A stretch of 35,044 nt of DNA from an uncultured Chitinophaga sp. (GTDB lineage Bacteria > Bacteroidota > Bacteroidia > Chitinophagales > Chitinophagaceae): positions 1 through 35,044 of the forward strand of contig NZ_CALNBI010000137.1 of assembly GCF_937874145.1 (NCBI RefSeq). Direction: 5' to 3'. The notes beneath the pieces are model-generated. The model worked only from the letters and a program-made list of their open reading frames with translations, had not been told where the DNA came from and ran no database searches. A program made the translations under genes and the position numbers. The stretch's first letter is position 1, and every line of letters starts with the position of its first letter. This document shows positions 9,212 to 16,503 of the stretch, piece after piece.

Positions 9212-9673
9212 TTACTTGCGTGAAAACAAAAATGCACTGTAATTATACCCTTTAATAAATGGCTCCCATTGCTCGTCTATCAACCCTAAAACTTCAAATA
9301 GTTTCTCCAGTTCAATTCTGTAGTTATTTAATGCTATCTGATACAACCTCGTTCTTGCCGGTGTTGTACCCTTTACAATTATTAGGGCTGGTCCAAACTC
9401 ATCCAAGTAATTCACAGCTGTTTTCGCTACTGTCGCTAAAACCTTATTCGTGTCACCATTATTAGAAACACTCCGATCGTTAATAGCATACCCGTCCGTT
9501 ATGTAATCCCCGAACGCTAGATTAACAACCTTCAATCCGTTTATGGTTTCAGCTATAGGTTGAAACTGGATTATCTTTCTAATTTCCCCATTGGGACCTA
9601 CGCTGTCAAAAGCATATGTAAAATCAAGGGCGGGCAAAACAATGGGTTTGCAATGATATGTATTTAAAGCCAT
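9212..9673 (-). CDS. DUF6934-family protein
   Basis: 153 residues from the ATG at 9673 (MALNTYHCKP). Another ATG exists at 9691, and the frame is open to a TTG at 9703; I chose 9673 because family members, as I recall them, begin close to this point and are about 150 residues long. Family-like features are the FDSVGPNGEIRKIIQFQPI strand pair near the N-terminus, the NDRSVSNNGDTNKVLATVA segment, TPARTRLYQIALN, and the ending WEPFIKGYNYSAFLFSRK. The family is uncharacterised and patchy in Bacteroidota. The gene is first of a two-gene unit downstream of the rpsL-rpsG terminator. Low GC and scattered codon choice differ from the flanking genes, consistent with horizontal transfer. Confidence 0.75.
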   Translation of the reverse strand: MALNTYHCKPIVLPALDFTYAFDSVGPNGEIRKIIQFQPIAETINGLKVVNLAFGDYITDGYAINDRSVSNNGDTNKVLATVAKTAVNYLDEFGPALIIVKGTTPARTRLYQIALNNYRIELEKLFEVLGLIDEQWEPFIKGYNYSAFLFSRK

Positions 9674-9756
9674 GTCTGGTATATCTACCATAACAAGACG
9701 CAATCATCTACAAAAAGGGGGAACAACAATAGCTAATAAAATCAATTGGCTGATAT

Positions 9757-9796
9757 AAAAAACATAAGGCTGATCCGGGAATACCGGACCAGCCTT
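9757..9796 (-). terminator. Terminator of the rpsL-rpsG unit
   Basis: Read on the minus strand: a 13-bp stem with one mismatch (AAGGCTGGTCCGG with CCGGATCAGCCTT, 5-nt loop), then ATG and six T. It lies 37 bases beyond the rpsG stop. Confidence 0.85.
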
Positions 9797-9833
9797 TGAT
9801 ATGCTTACAAACCGTCTTAAAAAAACGGGATGG

Positions 9834-10301
9834 TTATACCTTGAAGTGGGAGAATGCCTTGTTGGCTTCAGCCATACGGTGGGTATCTTCTTTCTTTTTG
9901 AAAGCGGCACCTTCACCTTTGCTGGCGGCTACGATTTCGTTCGCCAGTTTCTCAGCCATGCTCTTACCATTTCTGTCACCAGCGTAGCGAACCAGCCATT
10001 TGATGCTCAGGGACACCTTGCGGTCAGGACGTACTTCGGCAGGAATCTGGAAAGTAGCACCACCGATACGGCGGCTGCGTACTTCAACGGCCGGCGTTAC
10101 GTTGGTCAGTGCTTTCTTCCAAACTTCGTAACCGTTCTCGTTGGTCATTTGGCTAACACGGTCAACCGCGTCGTAGAAAATACGGTATGCAATGCTCTTT
10201 TTACCTTGCTCCATGATGTTATTCACAAAGCGGGTTACCAATTTATCCTGGAATCTGGGATCCGGAGCCAGGGGTAATTTTTTCGCAGCTTGCTTTCTCA
10301 T
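9834..10301 (-). CDS. rpsG: 30S ribosomal protein S7
   Basis: 155 residues, the usual length. Typical S7 segments are present: the start MRKQAAKK, DPRFQDKLVTRFVNNIMEQGKK, the AVEVRSRRIGGATFQIPAEV beta-hairpin that contacts 16S rRNA and mRNA near the E site, and the C-terminal helix around HRMAEANKAFSHFKV. It is a primary binder that nucleates the 30S head. It follows rpsL by 32 bases. In most bacteria fusA comes next; here a terminator and an unrelated pair follow. Confidence 0.98.
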   Translation of the reverse strand: MRKQAAKKLPLAPDPRFQDKLVTRFVNNIMEQGKKSIAYRIFYDAVDRVSQMTNENGYEVWKKALTNVTPAVEVRSRRIGGATFQIPAEVRPDRKVSLSIKWLVRYAGDRNGKSMAEKLANEIVAASKGEGAAFKKKEDTHRMAEANKAFSHFKV

Positions 10302-10333
10302 TTATTTGAAAAATTTCAACTATTTATTACAAA

Positions 10334-10714
10334 TTATTTTTTAGCCTTTTCCTTTTTGGTACCATACTTGGAACGGCTTTGCTTACGGTCTTTCACACCA
10401 GCAGTATCAAGGCTACCGCGAACGATGTGGTAACGAACACCCGGAAGGTCCTTTACCCTGCCACCACGGATCAGTACGATAGAGTGCTCCTGCAGGTTGT
10501 GGCCTTCACCCGGAATGTAAGCGATAACCTCCACTTTGTTGGTCAGCTTCACTTTCGCTACTTTACGCAACGCGGAGTTCGGTTTCTTCGGAGTGGTAGT
10601 GTACACACGGGTACATACGCCACGACGCTGCGGGCAAGCATCCAAAGCTCTGGACTTGGATTTGGCCCGGATAATTTCTCTTCCTTTTCTTACTAATTGT
10701 TGTATTGTAGGCAT
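10334..10714 (-). CDS. rpsL: 30S ribosomal protein S12
   Basis: 126 residues. The decoding-centre loops are intact: TTTPKKPNSALRK (containing the lysine equivalent to E. coli Lys42/43) and GGRVKDLPGVRYH (Lys87/88). These lysines are the usual sites of streptomycin-resistance changes, so this allele looks streptomycin-sensitive by sequence. The C-terminus is a basic tail (KQSRSKYGTKKEKAKK). It is first in the transcription unit, with a consensus promoter and a leader of about 70 bases upstream. Confidence 0.98.
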   Translation of the reverse strand: MPTIQQLVRKGREIIRAKSKSRALDACPQRRGVCTRVYTTTPKKPNSALRKVAKVKLTNKVEVIAYIPGEGHNLQEHSIVLIRGGRVKDLPGVRYHIVRGSLDTAGVKDRKQSRSKYGTKKEKAKK

Positions 10715-10786
10715 TCTTACCTATTTTATATTTTACTGCTGTTTTACAATGAAACCCGTCGTTCCCATTAAGGGAATTTGGGAGGG

Positions 10787-10817
10787 CAAAGGTATCACTT
10801 CCGCATAACATTACAAA
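10787..10817 (-). promoter_or_regulatory. Bacteroidota primary-sigma promoter for rpsL-rpsG
   Basis: On the minus strand, TTTG (10817-10814), 19 bases, then TACCTTTG (10794-10787), matching the -33/-7 consensus TTTG and TAnnTTTG. The predicted transcript starts near 10783, about 70 bases before the ATG at 10714. Confidence 0.85.
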
Positions 10818-10850
10818 ATTACTTGGAAGTTTTTTCCTAAAATCGGCCAA

Positions 10851-11150
10851 TTAACGGGGATTCTCCAGCAATAAAGCCCCCGAAAGCTGGTCCCACTCCT
10901 CCTCCAGCGTGCCCCGGAACACAGGCTTCCCCGCCCGGGCATACCAATACGCCGCATTGCCCGCATCCCCCTCCTTCCGGTGAAGATATGCATGCACCCA
11001 CGACCCCGCACGCGAATGATCCTCCTGCGCAATGTCGTGGCTCCGGTCCCAATCACCCCTGCCATCCCACCACATCGCCAGCAAAGCGGGCGTTAACCCG
11101 GCCGGCGGCACAGTGTTCTGCAAAGACTCCTTAAAAACCGAAAGCGTCAT
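10851..11150 (-). CDS. Conserved small protein of unknown function
   Basis: 99 residues from the ATG at 11150 (MTLSVFKESL). A longer frame opens at 11186, but that start lies within the promoter, so the shorter form is chosen. The sequence has the segments PPAGLTPALLAMWWDGRGDWDRSH, HSRAGSWVHAYLHRKEGDAGNAAYWYARAGKP and a C-terminal helix TLEEEWDQLSGALL. This is a recognisable conserved layout (helical, Trp/His-rich, possibly TPR-like packing) in many Gram-negative genomes, but I know of no assigned function. It is soluble, with no signal peptide. It appears to be a single-gene unit with its own promoter, after the ilvE terminator. Confidence 0.75.
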   Translation of the reverse strand: MTLSVFKESLQNTVPPAGLTPALLAMWWDGRGDWDRSHDIAQEDHSRAGSWVHAYLHRKEGDAGNAAYWYARAGKPVFRGTLEEEWDQLSGALLLENPR

Positions 11151-11157
11151 AAGGCCG

Positions 11158-11188
11158 CAAAGATACACCGAATCCCCCGTCCACACAA
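11158..11188 (-). promoter_or_regulatory. Promoter of the 99-residue protein, near-leaderless
   Basis: On the minus strand, TTG (11188-11186), 20 bases, then TATCTTTG (11165-11158), a full -7 match. The ATG follows 7 bases later, so the mRNA leader would be only a few bases. The promoter decides the start codon of the gene. Confidence 0.75.
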
Positions 11189-11228
11189 CCCCTGCCGCAC
11201 TCCTTTATATACATGATATCCCCAAAAT

Positions 11229-11259
11229 AAAAAACCGGGTCACGCGTACGCAACCCGGT
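11229..11259 (-). terminator. Terminator of ilvE
   Basis: On the minus strand, stem ACCGGGT/ACCCGGT (7 bp) with a 12-nt loop holding a nested GCGTACGC palindrome, then six T. It lies 25 bases beyond the ilvE stop. Confidence 0.8.
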
Positions 11260-11283
11260 CATTTTATATAAACAACGTGGTTA

Positions 11284-12393
11284 TCAGTCAATTATAAAGT
11301 TCCAGCCCCGCTCGTCGGCCACCTTGCCCGTCCGGATCGCATCCAGCCGCTCGATCACTTCTCTTCCCACTTCATACTTAGTGGTATCCAGGCTGATCTT
11401 GTGCTCCTTGTAATCCAGCTGCTCCACATACGCCACGCTCGCCGCCGTGCCCGTACCGAACACCTCGCGCAGAGTGCCATTCTCGTGGGCCGCCACCACT
11501 TCCTCAATGGAAACAGGGCGTTCCTCCACTTCCAGGCCCATATCCGTCAGCACGTCGATCACGCTGGCACGGGTCACTCCCGCCAGGATCGTACCGTTCG
11601 TAAGATCGGGCGTCAGCGCGCGATTGCCGATGATCACGAACACGTTCATCGTGCCGCACTCCTGCAGCCATTTGTATTCCGTGCCGTCCACCCAAAGGAT
11701 CTGGTCGTAACCGTCCTTCCGGGCCTGCATGGTCGGGTACATCGCCCCGCCGTAGTTGCCGGCGGCTTTCGCATACCCCACCCCGCCCGGGAAGGCGCGG
11801 ATGTATTTGTCCTGCACCAGCAGGTGAATGGGCTTGTTGAAGTAAGGGCCCGAAGGACTGTTAATCACCGCAAAACGGTAAGTATCCGAAGGCCGCACGC
11901 CGATGAACTCGTCCATCGCGATCATAAACGGCCGCAGGTACAGGGAACAACCTTCGTTGGAAGGCACCCAGCCGCGGTCGAGGTCGATCAGCATGGCCAT
12001 GCCGCCAATAAAGAGCCATTCCGGCACATCGGGCATCCCCATGCGCTCCGCGCTCTTGTTGAAACGCGCATAGTTGTCGTACGGACGGAAAATCATGGGA
12101 TTCCCCTCCTGGTCGTTATACGCCTTGATCCCTTCAAAAATCGCCTGCCCGTAGTGCCAGGCGGCATTGGAGGGGCTTACGTTAAAGGGCTGGAATGGGA
12201 CGATTTCCGCGTTCTTCCATTCTTTTCCGTCGAAATCCGCCACCAGCATATGGTCTGCATATTTCTTCCCAAATACCAGGTGATCGAAATCTACCTCGGG
12301 GAGCCTGCTCCGGGAGGTTTTCGTCACCTTAATCCTCTGCTTCGCTTCTTCCATCACGGTAGATTTAGCGGTGGGATATTCTACTGCCATCAT
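11284..12393 (-). CDS. ilvE: Branched-chain amino acid aminotransferase (class IV, PLP)
   Basis: 369 residues. Catalyses the last, reversible transamination in valine, leucine and isoleucine synthesis, with 2-oxoglutarate/glutamate as partner, in the cytosol. Visible family features are AIFEGIKAY (residues 84-92), the PLP-binding Lys209 in GYAKAAGNYGG, Glu245 in LQECGTMNVF, and the phosphate-cup segment NGTILAGVTRASV. Length is normal for the longer (BCAT-type) class. The gene opens with two ATG codons (12393 and 12390); the first is used. It is a single-gene unit with a terminator. Confidence 0.96.
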   Translation of the reverse strand: MMAVEYPTAKSTVMEEAKQRIKVTKTSRSRLPEVDFDHLVFGKKYADHMLVADFDGKEWKNAEIVPFQPFNVSPSNAAWHYGQAIFEGIKAYNDQEGNPMIFRPYDNYARFNKSAERMGMPDVPEWLFIGGMAMLIDLDRGWVPSNEGCSLYLRPFMIAMDEFIGVRPSDTYRFAVINSPSGPYFNKPIHLLVQDKYIRAFPGGVGYAKAAGNYGGAMYPTMQARKDGYDQILWVDGTEYKWLQECGTMNVFVIIGNRALTPDLTNGTILAGVTRASVIDVLTDMGLEVEERPVSIEEVVAAHENGTLREVFGTGTAASVAYVEQLDYKEHKISLDTTKYEVGREVIERLDAIRTGKVADERGWNFIID

Positions 12394-12519
12394 GGTTAAT
12401 TACTTTTATCTCAATATTTTTACACGCTCGTTTGCATGATTCCGTTCCACCGAACGATCCGCAAATAAACGGTTTTTCCCACACATGGGATTATCACATT
12501 AAGCATTAATACAATATTT

Positions 12520-13017
12520 ATGAGCCTTGAGCGATTACAGCTGGACCCGTTTCTGTTGGCGCAAATGTACCACCAGCCTATCATTCCGGAGGAAATTACT
12601 GCCGTTCCCGCCGAGGCGAAAGCCGTGCCTGAAATCAAATATTTAGGCGAAAATCAAAAAAACATCCTGCTCCTCATACAAAATGAAAGGGAAGCCTATT
12701 TGAGCGAGGAAACGTTTAATCTCCTCGCAAATATTTTAAATGCCTGCAAACTCGGCATGCAGGATGTTGCATTGGTCAATACGGCAAACTACCCCGGCAT
12801 CAGGTTGCAGGATTACCTCCAGAAGATCCCCGCGCGCCAGGTTATCAACTTCGCCATCGAGCCCGCGTCGCTGGGACTTCCACCCACCCAACCCTACCAG
12901 ACCACCGCTTTTAACGGCCTGCCGGTCCTCTATTCGGACGACCTGCAACTCATTGCAACAGACAAAGCCCTCAAAGGCCGCCTCTGGATGGGCCTCAAAC
13001 AATTATTCGGTATATAA
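12520..13017 (+). CDS. Conserved protein upstream of rdgB, weak HolD-like pattern
   Basis: 165 residues, soluble. The N-terminus MSLERLQLDPFLLAQMY is followed by a linker and then an alpha/beta region: KNILLLIQNE, ETFNLLANILNACKL, DVALVNTANYP, ARQVINFAIEP, and finally GLPVLYSDDLQLIATDKALKGRLWMGLKQLF. The last stretch (a strand, an exposed 'D-L' step, then LK..LW..LK) resembles the end of the DNA polymerase III psi subunit (HolD), a clamp-loader part with a uracil-glycosylase-like fold. This similarity is remote and read by eye. The gene begins a four-gene operon, 9 bases before rdgB. Confidence 0.65.
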   Translation: MSLERLQLDPFLLAQMYHQPIIPEEITAVPAEAKAVPEIKYLGENQKNILLLIQNEREAYLSEETFNLLANILNACKLGMQDVALVNTANYPGIRLQDYLQKIPARQVINFAIEPASLGLPPTQPYQTTAFNGLPVLYSDDLQLIATDKALKGRLWMGLKQLFGI

Positions 13018-13026
13018 TCTATTGAT

Positions 13027-13614
13027 ATGGAATTAGTTTTCGCGACGAACAACGACAATAAAGTGAAGGAGATCCGCTCCCTGCTGGGCAACCAGTTCTC
13101 CATCGTCACCCTCCGGGAAGCCGGTATCGATATCGACATCCCCGAGCCGCACCCCACCCTGGAAGAAAATGCCCGGGAGAAGTCGCTCACCATTTATAAT
13201 ATGACCGGCAAAGACTCTTTCTCGGAAGATACCGGCCTTGAAATTGATGCCCTCAACGGCGAACCTGGCGTCCTTTCCGCCCGTTATGCCGGCGAAGCGA
13301 AGAGCTCCGATGATAATATCGATAAAGTCCTCCGCCTCCTGGAAGGCAATACCCAACGCTCCGCCCGCTTCCGCACCGTGATCTCCCTGTTCCTCGACGG
13401 CCGGGAGCACCAGTTCGAAGGCGTGGCCGAAGGCGAAATCCTGACCCAACGGTCTGGCGGCAAAGGGTTCGGCTACGATCCCATCTTCCAGCCCGCCGGC
13501 GGCGACCGCTCCTTCGCGGAAATGGAGATGAGCGAGAAAAACCAGTTCAGCCGCCGCGCGAAAGCCTTCAAAAAGCTCATCGCCTTCTTACAGGAACGCC
13601 ATGGCCAGAGTTAA
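13027..13614 (+). CDS. rdgB: XTP/dITP diphosphatase (Ham1/RdgB family)
   Basis: 195 residues. Removes non-canonical purine triphosphates (ITP, XTP, dITP) from the nucleotide pool by hydrolysis to monophosphate and pyrophosphate. Family motifs are FATNNDNKVKEI (residues 5-16, phosphate binding), SEDTGLEIDALNGEPGVLSARYAG (66-89, with Asp68 as likely catalytic base), GFGYDPIF (147-154) and KNQFSRRAKA (171-180, usually SHR.RA). It overlaps the next gene by 14 bases, so translation is coupled. Confidence 0.97.
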   Translation: MELVFATNNDNKVKEIRSLLGNQFSIVTLREAGIDIDIPEPHPTLEENAREKSLTIYNMTGKDSFSEDTGLEIDALNGEPGVLSARYAGEAKSSDDNIDKVLRLLEGNTQRSARFRTVISLFLDGREHQFEGVAEGEILTQRSGGKGFGYDPIFQPAGGDRSFAEMEMSEKNQFSRRAKAFKKLIAFLQERHGQS

Positions 13615-14041
13615 GATCGATATGCCGGAGCACTTCCGGTTCCTCACCCAGCTTCCCGTCCGCATCAGCGACGTGAACTACGGCAACCACCTCGGCAACG
13701 ACGCCATCATGTCCATCCTCCATGAAGCCCGGATGCGCTACCTCGCGTCTTTCGGCGCCACCGAACTGGAGGTATCCGGTACCGCGCTCATCATGGCCGA
13801 CGCCGCCATCGTCTACAAAGGTGAAGGATTTTACGGCGATCAACTGACAGTTGAAATCACCGCCGGTGAATTCACTTCCGTGGGATTCGATCTGTTCTAC
13901 CGCATCAGCACTTTCCGGGGCGGACAGCTTGCCATCATCGCCGAAGCCAAAACCGGCATGGTTTGCTTCGACTATTCCGCCCGCAAGGTGGCGCGCCTTC
14001 CGGAAGAACTTAAAACGCAACTCAGTAAAACCAACGCATGA
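13601..14041 (+). CDS. Hotdog-fold acyl-CoA thioesterase
   Basis: 146 residues. The pattern RISDVNYGNHLGNDAIMSILHEARMRYL (residues 21-48) is typical of the 4-hydroxybenzoyl-CoA thioesterase/YbgC-type hotdog family, with Asp24 as candidate catalytic residue and Glu42 in the helix. The C-terminal half (AAIVYKGEGFYGDQLTVEI, later VCFDYSARKVARLPEEL) fits the rest of the fold. It should hydrolyse an acyl-CoA in the cytosol; the substrate cannot be told. The start overlaps rdgB by 14 bases, and its TGA overlaps the next ATG (ATGA). Confidence 0.88.
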   Translation: MARVKIDMPEHFRFLTQLPVRISDVNYGNHLGNDAIMSILHEARMRYLASFGATELEVSGTALIMADAAIVYKGEGFYGDQLTVEITAGEFTSVGFDLFYRISTFRGGQLAIIAEAKTGMVCFDYSARKVARLPEELKTQLSKTNA

Positions 14042-14613
14042 CCAATAACATACAGGACATCATCCTTTACCGCCGCACGGTGAAACCGACGGCGATGAAC
14101 GGCAAGAAAATCGACGACGAAACCGTACGCGAACTGCTCCGCCTGGCCGACTGGGCGCCTACTCACGGCCTTACCGAGCCCTGGTACTTCGTGGTGTACA
14201 GCGGCGATAAAGTGCAGCAATTCTGCACCGACCATGCTGAATTGTACAAGCAGTACACACCCGCCGCACAATTCATTTTAGGCAATTATGAGAAGCTGAA
14301 AACGCAGGGCGACCTCGCTTCCCACGTGATTGCCGTGGTGATGAAGCGCGGCGCCAATCCCAAGATCCCCGAGATCGAAGAAGTTGCGGCAACCGCCTGC
14401 GCGGTGGAAAACCTCTGGCTCGCGGCTACCGCACAGAACATCGCCGTGTACTGGGGCTCGGGGGGCATGACCTACACGCCCGCCATGCAGGATTACCTGG
14501 GGCTGCGCGACGAAGACAAAGTGCTGGGATTCCTCTACCTGGGTTATACGGAAGAGGCTCCACGCACCGGGCGGCGCCTGAAGCCTCTTGAAGAAAAAGT
14601 TAAATGGATGTAA
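14038..14613 (+). CDS. Nitroreductase-family flavoprotein
   Basis: 191 residues, the size of the single-domain FMN-dependent family. RR at residues 12-13 and WAPTHGLTEPW (39-49) fit FMN phosphate and ring contacts; ACAVENLWLAATAQNIAVYWGSGG and the late GFLYLGYTEE segment are also typical. Family members reduce nitro compounds, quinones or enones with NAD(P)H. The substrate is unknown. It is the last gene of a four-gene operon and converges with glpD, only 9 bases apart, leaving no room for an ordinary terminator. Confidence 0.9.
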   Translation: MTNNIQDIILYRRTVKPTAMNGKKIDDETVRELLRLADWAPTHGLTEPWYFVVYSGDKVQQFCTDHAELYKQYTPAAQFILGNYEKLKTQGDLASHVIAVVMKRGANPKIPEIEEVAATACAVENLWLAATAQNIAVYWGSGGMTYTPAMQDYLGLRDEDKVLGFLYLGYTEEAPRTGRRLKPLEEKVKWM

Positions 14614-14622
14614 TCCTTTTGA

Positions 14623-16170
14623 TTAGCTCAGCTGGTACGTTTTGGCCAGTTCCTGGAAATCGCGTACCTGCTGGGCTTCCCATTCCCCGTTTTTGCCGGT
14701 TTCGGCAGCCATGATCTTCGCCACTTCCGGCGCGATACGCACTGCTTCTTCCGCATCCAGGAACAGGGCGCGGGTACGGCGGGCCAGGATATCCTCTACG
14801 GTCTGCGCCATTTCGGTACGGATGCCCCAGAGCACCTGGGTGCTGATGATCCCCAACGCCTCACTCAATACTTTCCCGCCACCTTCGAGGTTTTTCACCG
14901 CCTGGGCGTCTGAACCATAGAAATATAAAGGATCGCTTTCGTCGAGTTTAACGGAAGCCCCATGCACAGGGAGTTTCCGGGTAACGGATTCGGTCGCGGC
15001 CCAGCCTTTCACTTTCTCCAGCCTGTCTACCACGTCTTCCCCCATTTTCCGGTAGGTCGTCCATTTGCCGCCGAGTATGGTCACCAGGCCTGATGCGGAC
15101 ACCATGATCTTGTGGTTCCGGGAGATTTCTTTCGTTTTCTCGCTTTTTTCGGGTTTGGCCAACGGCCGGAGGCCCGCCCATACGCTTTTCACATCGCTGC
15201 GCTGAGGCGTTTTCTCCAGGTACTGACCGGCTGTTTCGAGGATGAAGCCGATCTCCTTTTCCATCGCCACGGGATCGAGGCTGATTTCGTTGACCGGATT
15301 ATCGGTGGTGCCTACCACTATTTTATTATGCCAGGGAACGGCGAACAACACGCGCCCGTCGGAAGTTTTCGGGATCATCAGGGCATTGTCGCCGGGGAGG
15401 AACGAGCGGTCGAGCACCAGGTGAACGCCCTGGCTGGCCACGATCTTGCGTTTGATGGCGGGATCGTCCATTTCGAGGATGTCGTCCACGAATACGCCGG
15501 TACAATTGATTATGCCTTTGGTGTGGAACTGGTATTCCTTGCCGGATTCGGTGTCTTTCGCTTTTACGATACCGAGCTGGCCGTTTCCGTTCTTGTTCAG
15601 GCCGGTGACTTTCATATAGTTAAGTGCCACGCCGCCTTTTTCGTAGATCGTTTGCATGAGGTTCACGGCCAGGCGCGCATCGTCGAACTGCCCGTCGTGA
15701 TACAAGATCCCTGCGGTGAGATGGTCTTCTTTCAGTCCGGGCAGCAGGCTCAGGGTTTTCCTGCGGGAAATGTGCCGCGACCTGCCGAGGCTGAGGCGCC
15801 CCGCCATCCAGTCGTACATTTTCAGGCCGATGGTGTAAAAAATGCCTTCCCACCAGCTATAGGCGGGGATGACAAAAGAAAGGTTCCGGGAAAGGTGTTG
15901 TGCGTTTTTCAATAGCAGCCCTCTTTCGATGCTGGCTTCGCGGACGAGTGCCACATCGCCCTGGGCGAGGTAGCGGACGCCGCCATGGAGAAGTTTGGTT
16001 GCTTTACTCGACGTGGATTTGGCAAAATCGGACTGTTCCAGGAGAAGGGTTTTGTAGCCGCGGGTAACGGCTTCCAGGGCGGCCCCCAGGCCGGTGGCGC
16101 CGCCACCGATGACAATCACGTCCCACTCACTGGTTTCCCCGATTTTTTGCAGTTGTTCTAAACGGTTCAT
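14623..16170 (-). CDS. glpD: Glycerol-3-phosphate dehydrogenase, FAD-dependent
   Basis: 515 residues from the ATG at 16170 (MNRLEQLQKIG); the frame continues to a TTG at 16203, but the ATG fits family N-termini. Oxidises sn-glycerol-3-phosphate to dihydroxyacetone phosphate at the inner membrane, passing electrons to the quinone pool. FAD-binding IGGGATGLGAA lies at residues 21-31 and the STSSKATKLLHGGVRYL segment at 52-68. The ending, with a DAEEAVRIAPEVAKIMA helix, fits the C-terminal GlpD domain. It follows glpK on the same strand after a 333-base gap, so it may have its own promoter. Confidence 0.96.
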   Translation of the reverse strand: MNRLEQLQKIGETSEWDVIVIGGGATGLGAALEAVTRGYKTLLLEQSDFAKSTSSKATKLLHGGVRYLAQGDVALVREASIERGLLLKNAQHLSRNLSFVIPAYSWWEGIFYTIGLKMYDWMAGRLSLGRSRHISRRKTLSLLPGLKEDHLTAGILYHDGQFDDARLAVNLMQTIYEKGGVALNYMKVTGLNKNGNGQLGIVKAKDTESGKEYQFHTKGIINCTGVFVDDILEMDDPAIKRKIVASQGVHLVLDRSFLPGDNALMIPKTSDGRVLFAVPWHNKIVVGTTDNPVNEISLDPVAMEKEIGFILETAGQYLEKTPQRSDVKSVWAGLRPLAKPEKSEKTKEISRNHKIMVSASGLVTILGGKWTTYRKMGEDVVDRLEKVKGWAATESVTRKLPVHGASVKLDESDPLYFYGSDAQAVKNLEGGGKVLSEALGIISTQVLWGIRTEMAQTVEDILARRTRALFLDAEEAVRIAPEVAKIMAAETGKNGEWEAQQVRDFQELAKTYQLS

Positions 16171-16503
16171 TTTCGCTGTTGAATTCAAGGCATTATTATA
16201 CAATATACATCGTAATCCGATACTGGCAAAATTAATCGTTTTTACCCGCTATTTCCGGGAAAGTTGGATTTCTGCCATCAATAATTGTTTGATCATTGCA
16301 TGTCAGGGGTTTATGTTATTAACGCGGCACCGGGGTATTTGTTCCCATGTCGGGTGCTATGCAATTATTAAGTCTTCCCCCCTGCACGGGCGGCGGAGCG
16401 CCGGCCGGATTTCATTCGGTAATAGGTACTGGCGGGATGGCCGGGGCGTTGCCCGTAACTGACAGGACCAGGGCAAAGTGACGGTTCAGATACCGGCGCG
16501 ATA
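16171..16503. other. glpK-glpD intergenic region with possible glpD promoter
   Basis: No ORF is convincing. On the minus strand TAATTTTG (16234-16227) is a full -7 match, about 57 bases before the glpD ATG, although no good -33 TTG is seen at the right distance. An ATCAA-7-TTGAT inverted repeat at 16277-16293 lies upstream and could be a regulator site. The part nearer glpK is GC-rich and holds no clear terminator. Confidence 0.45.

Noticed and set aside
11401..12399. 332-residue plus-strand ORF opposite ilvE
   Set aside because: The minus strand encodes a complete, clear ilvE; the mirror ORF is His/Arg-rich, with no domain.
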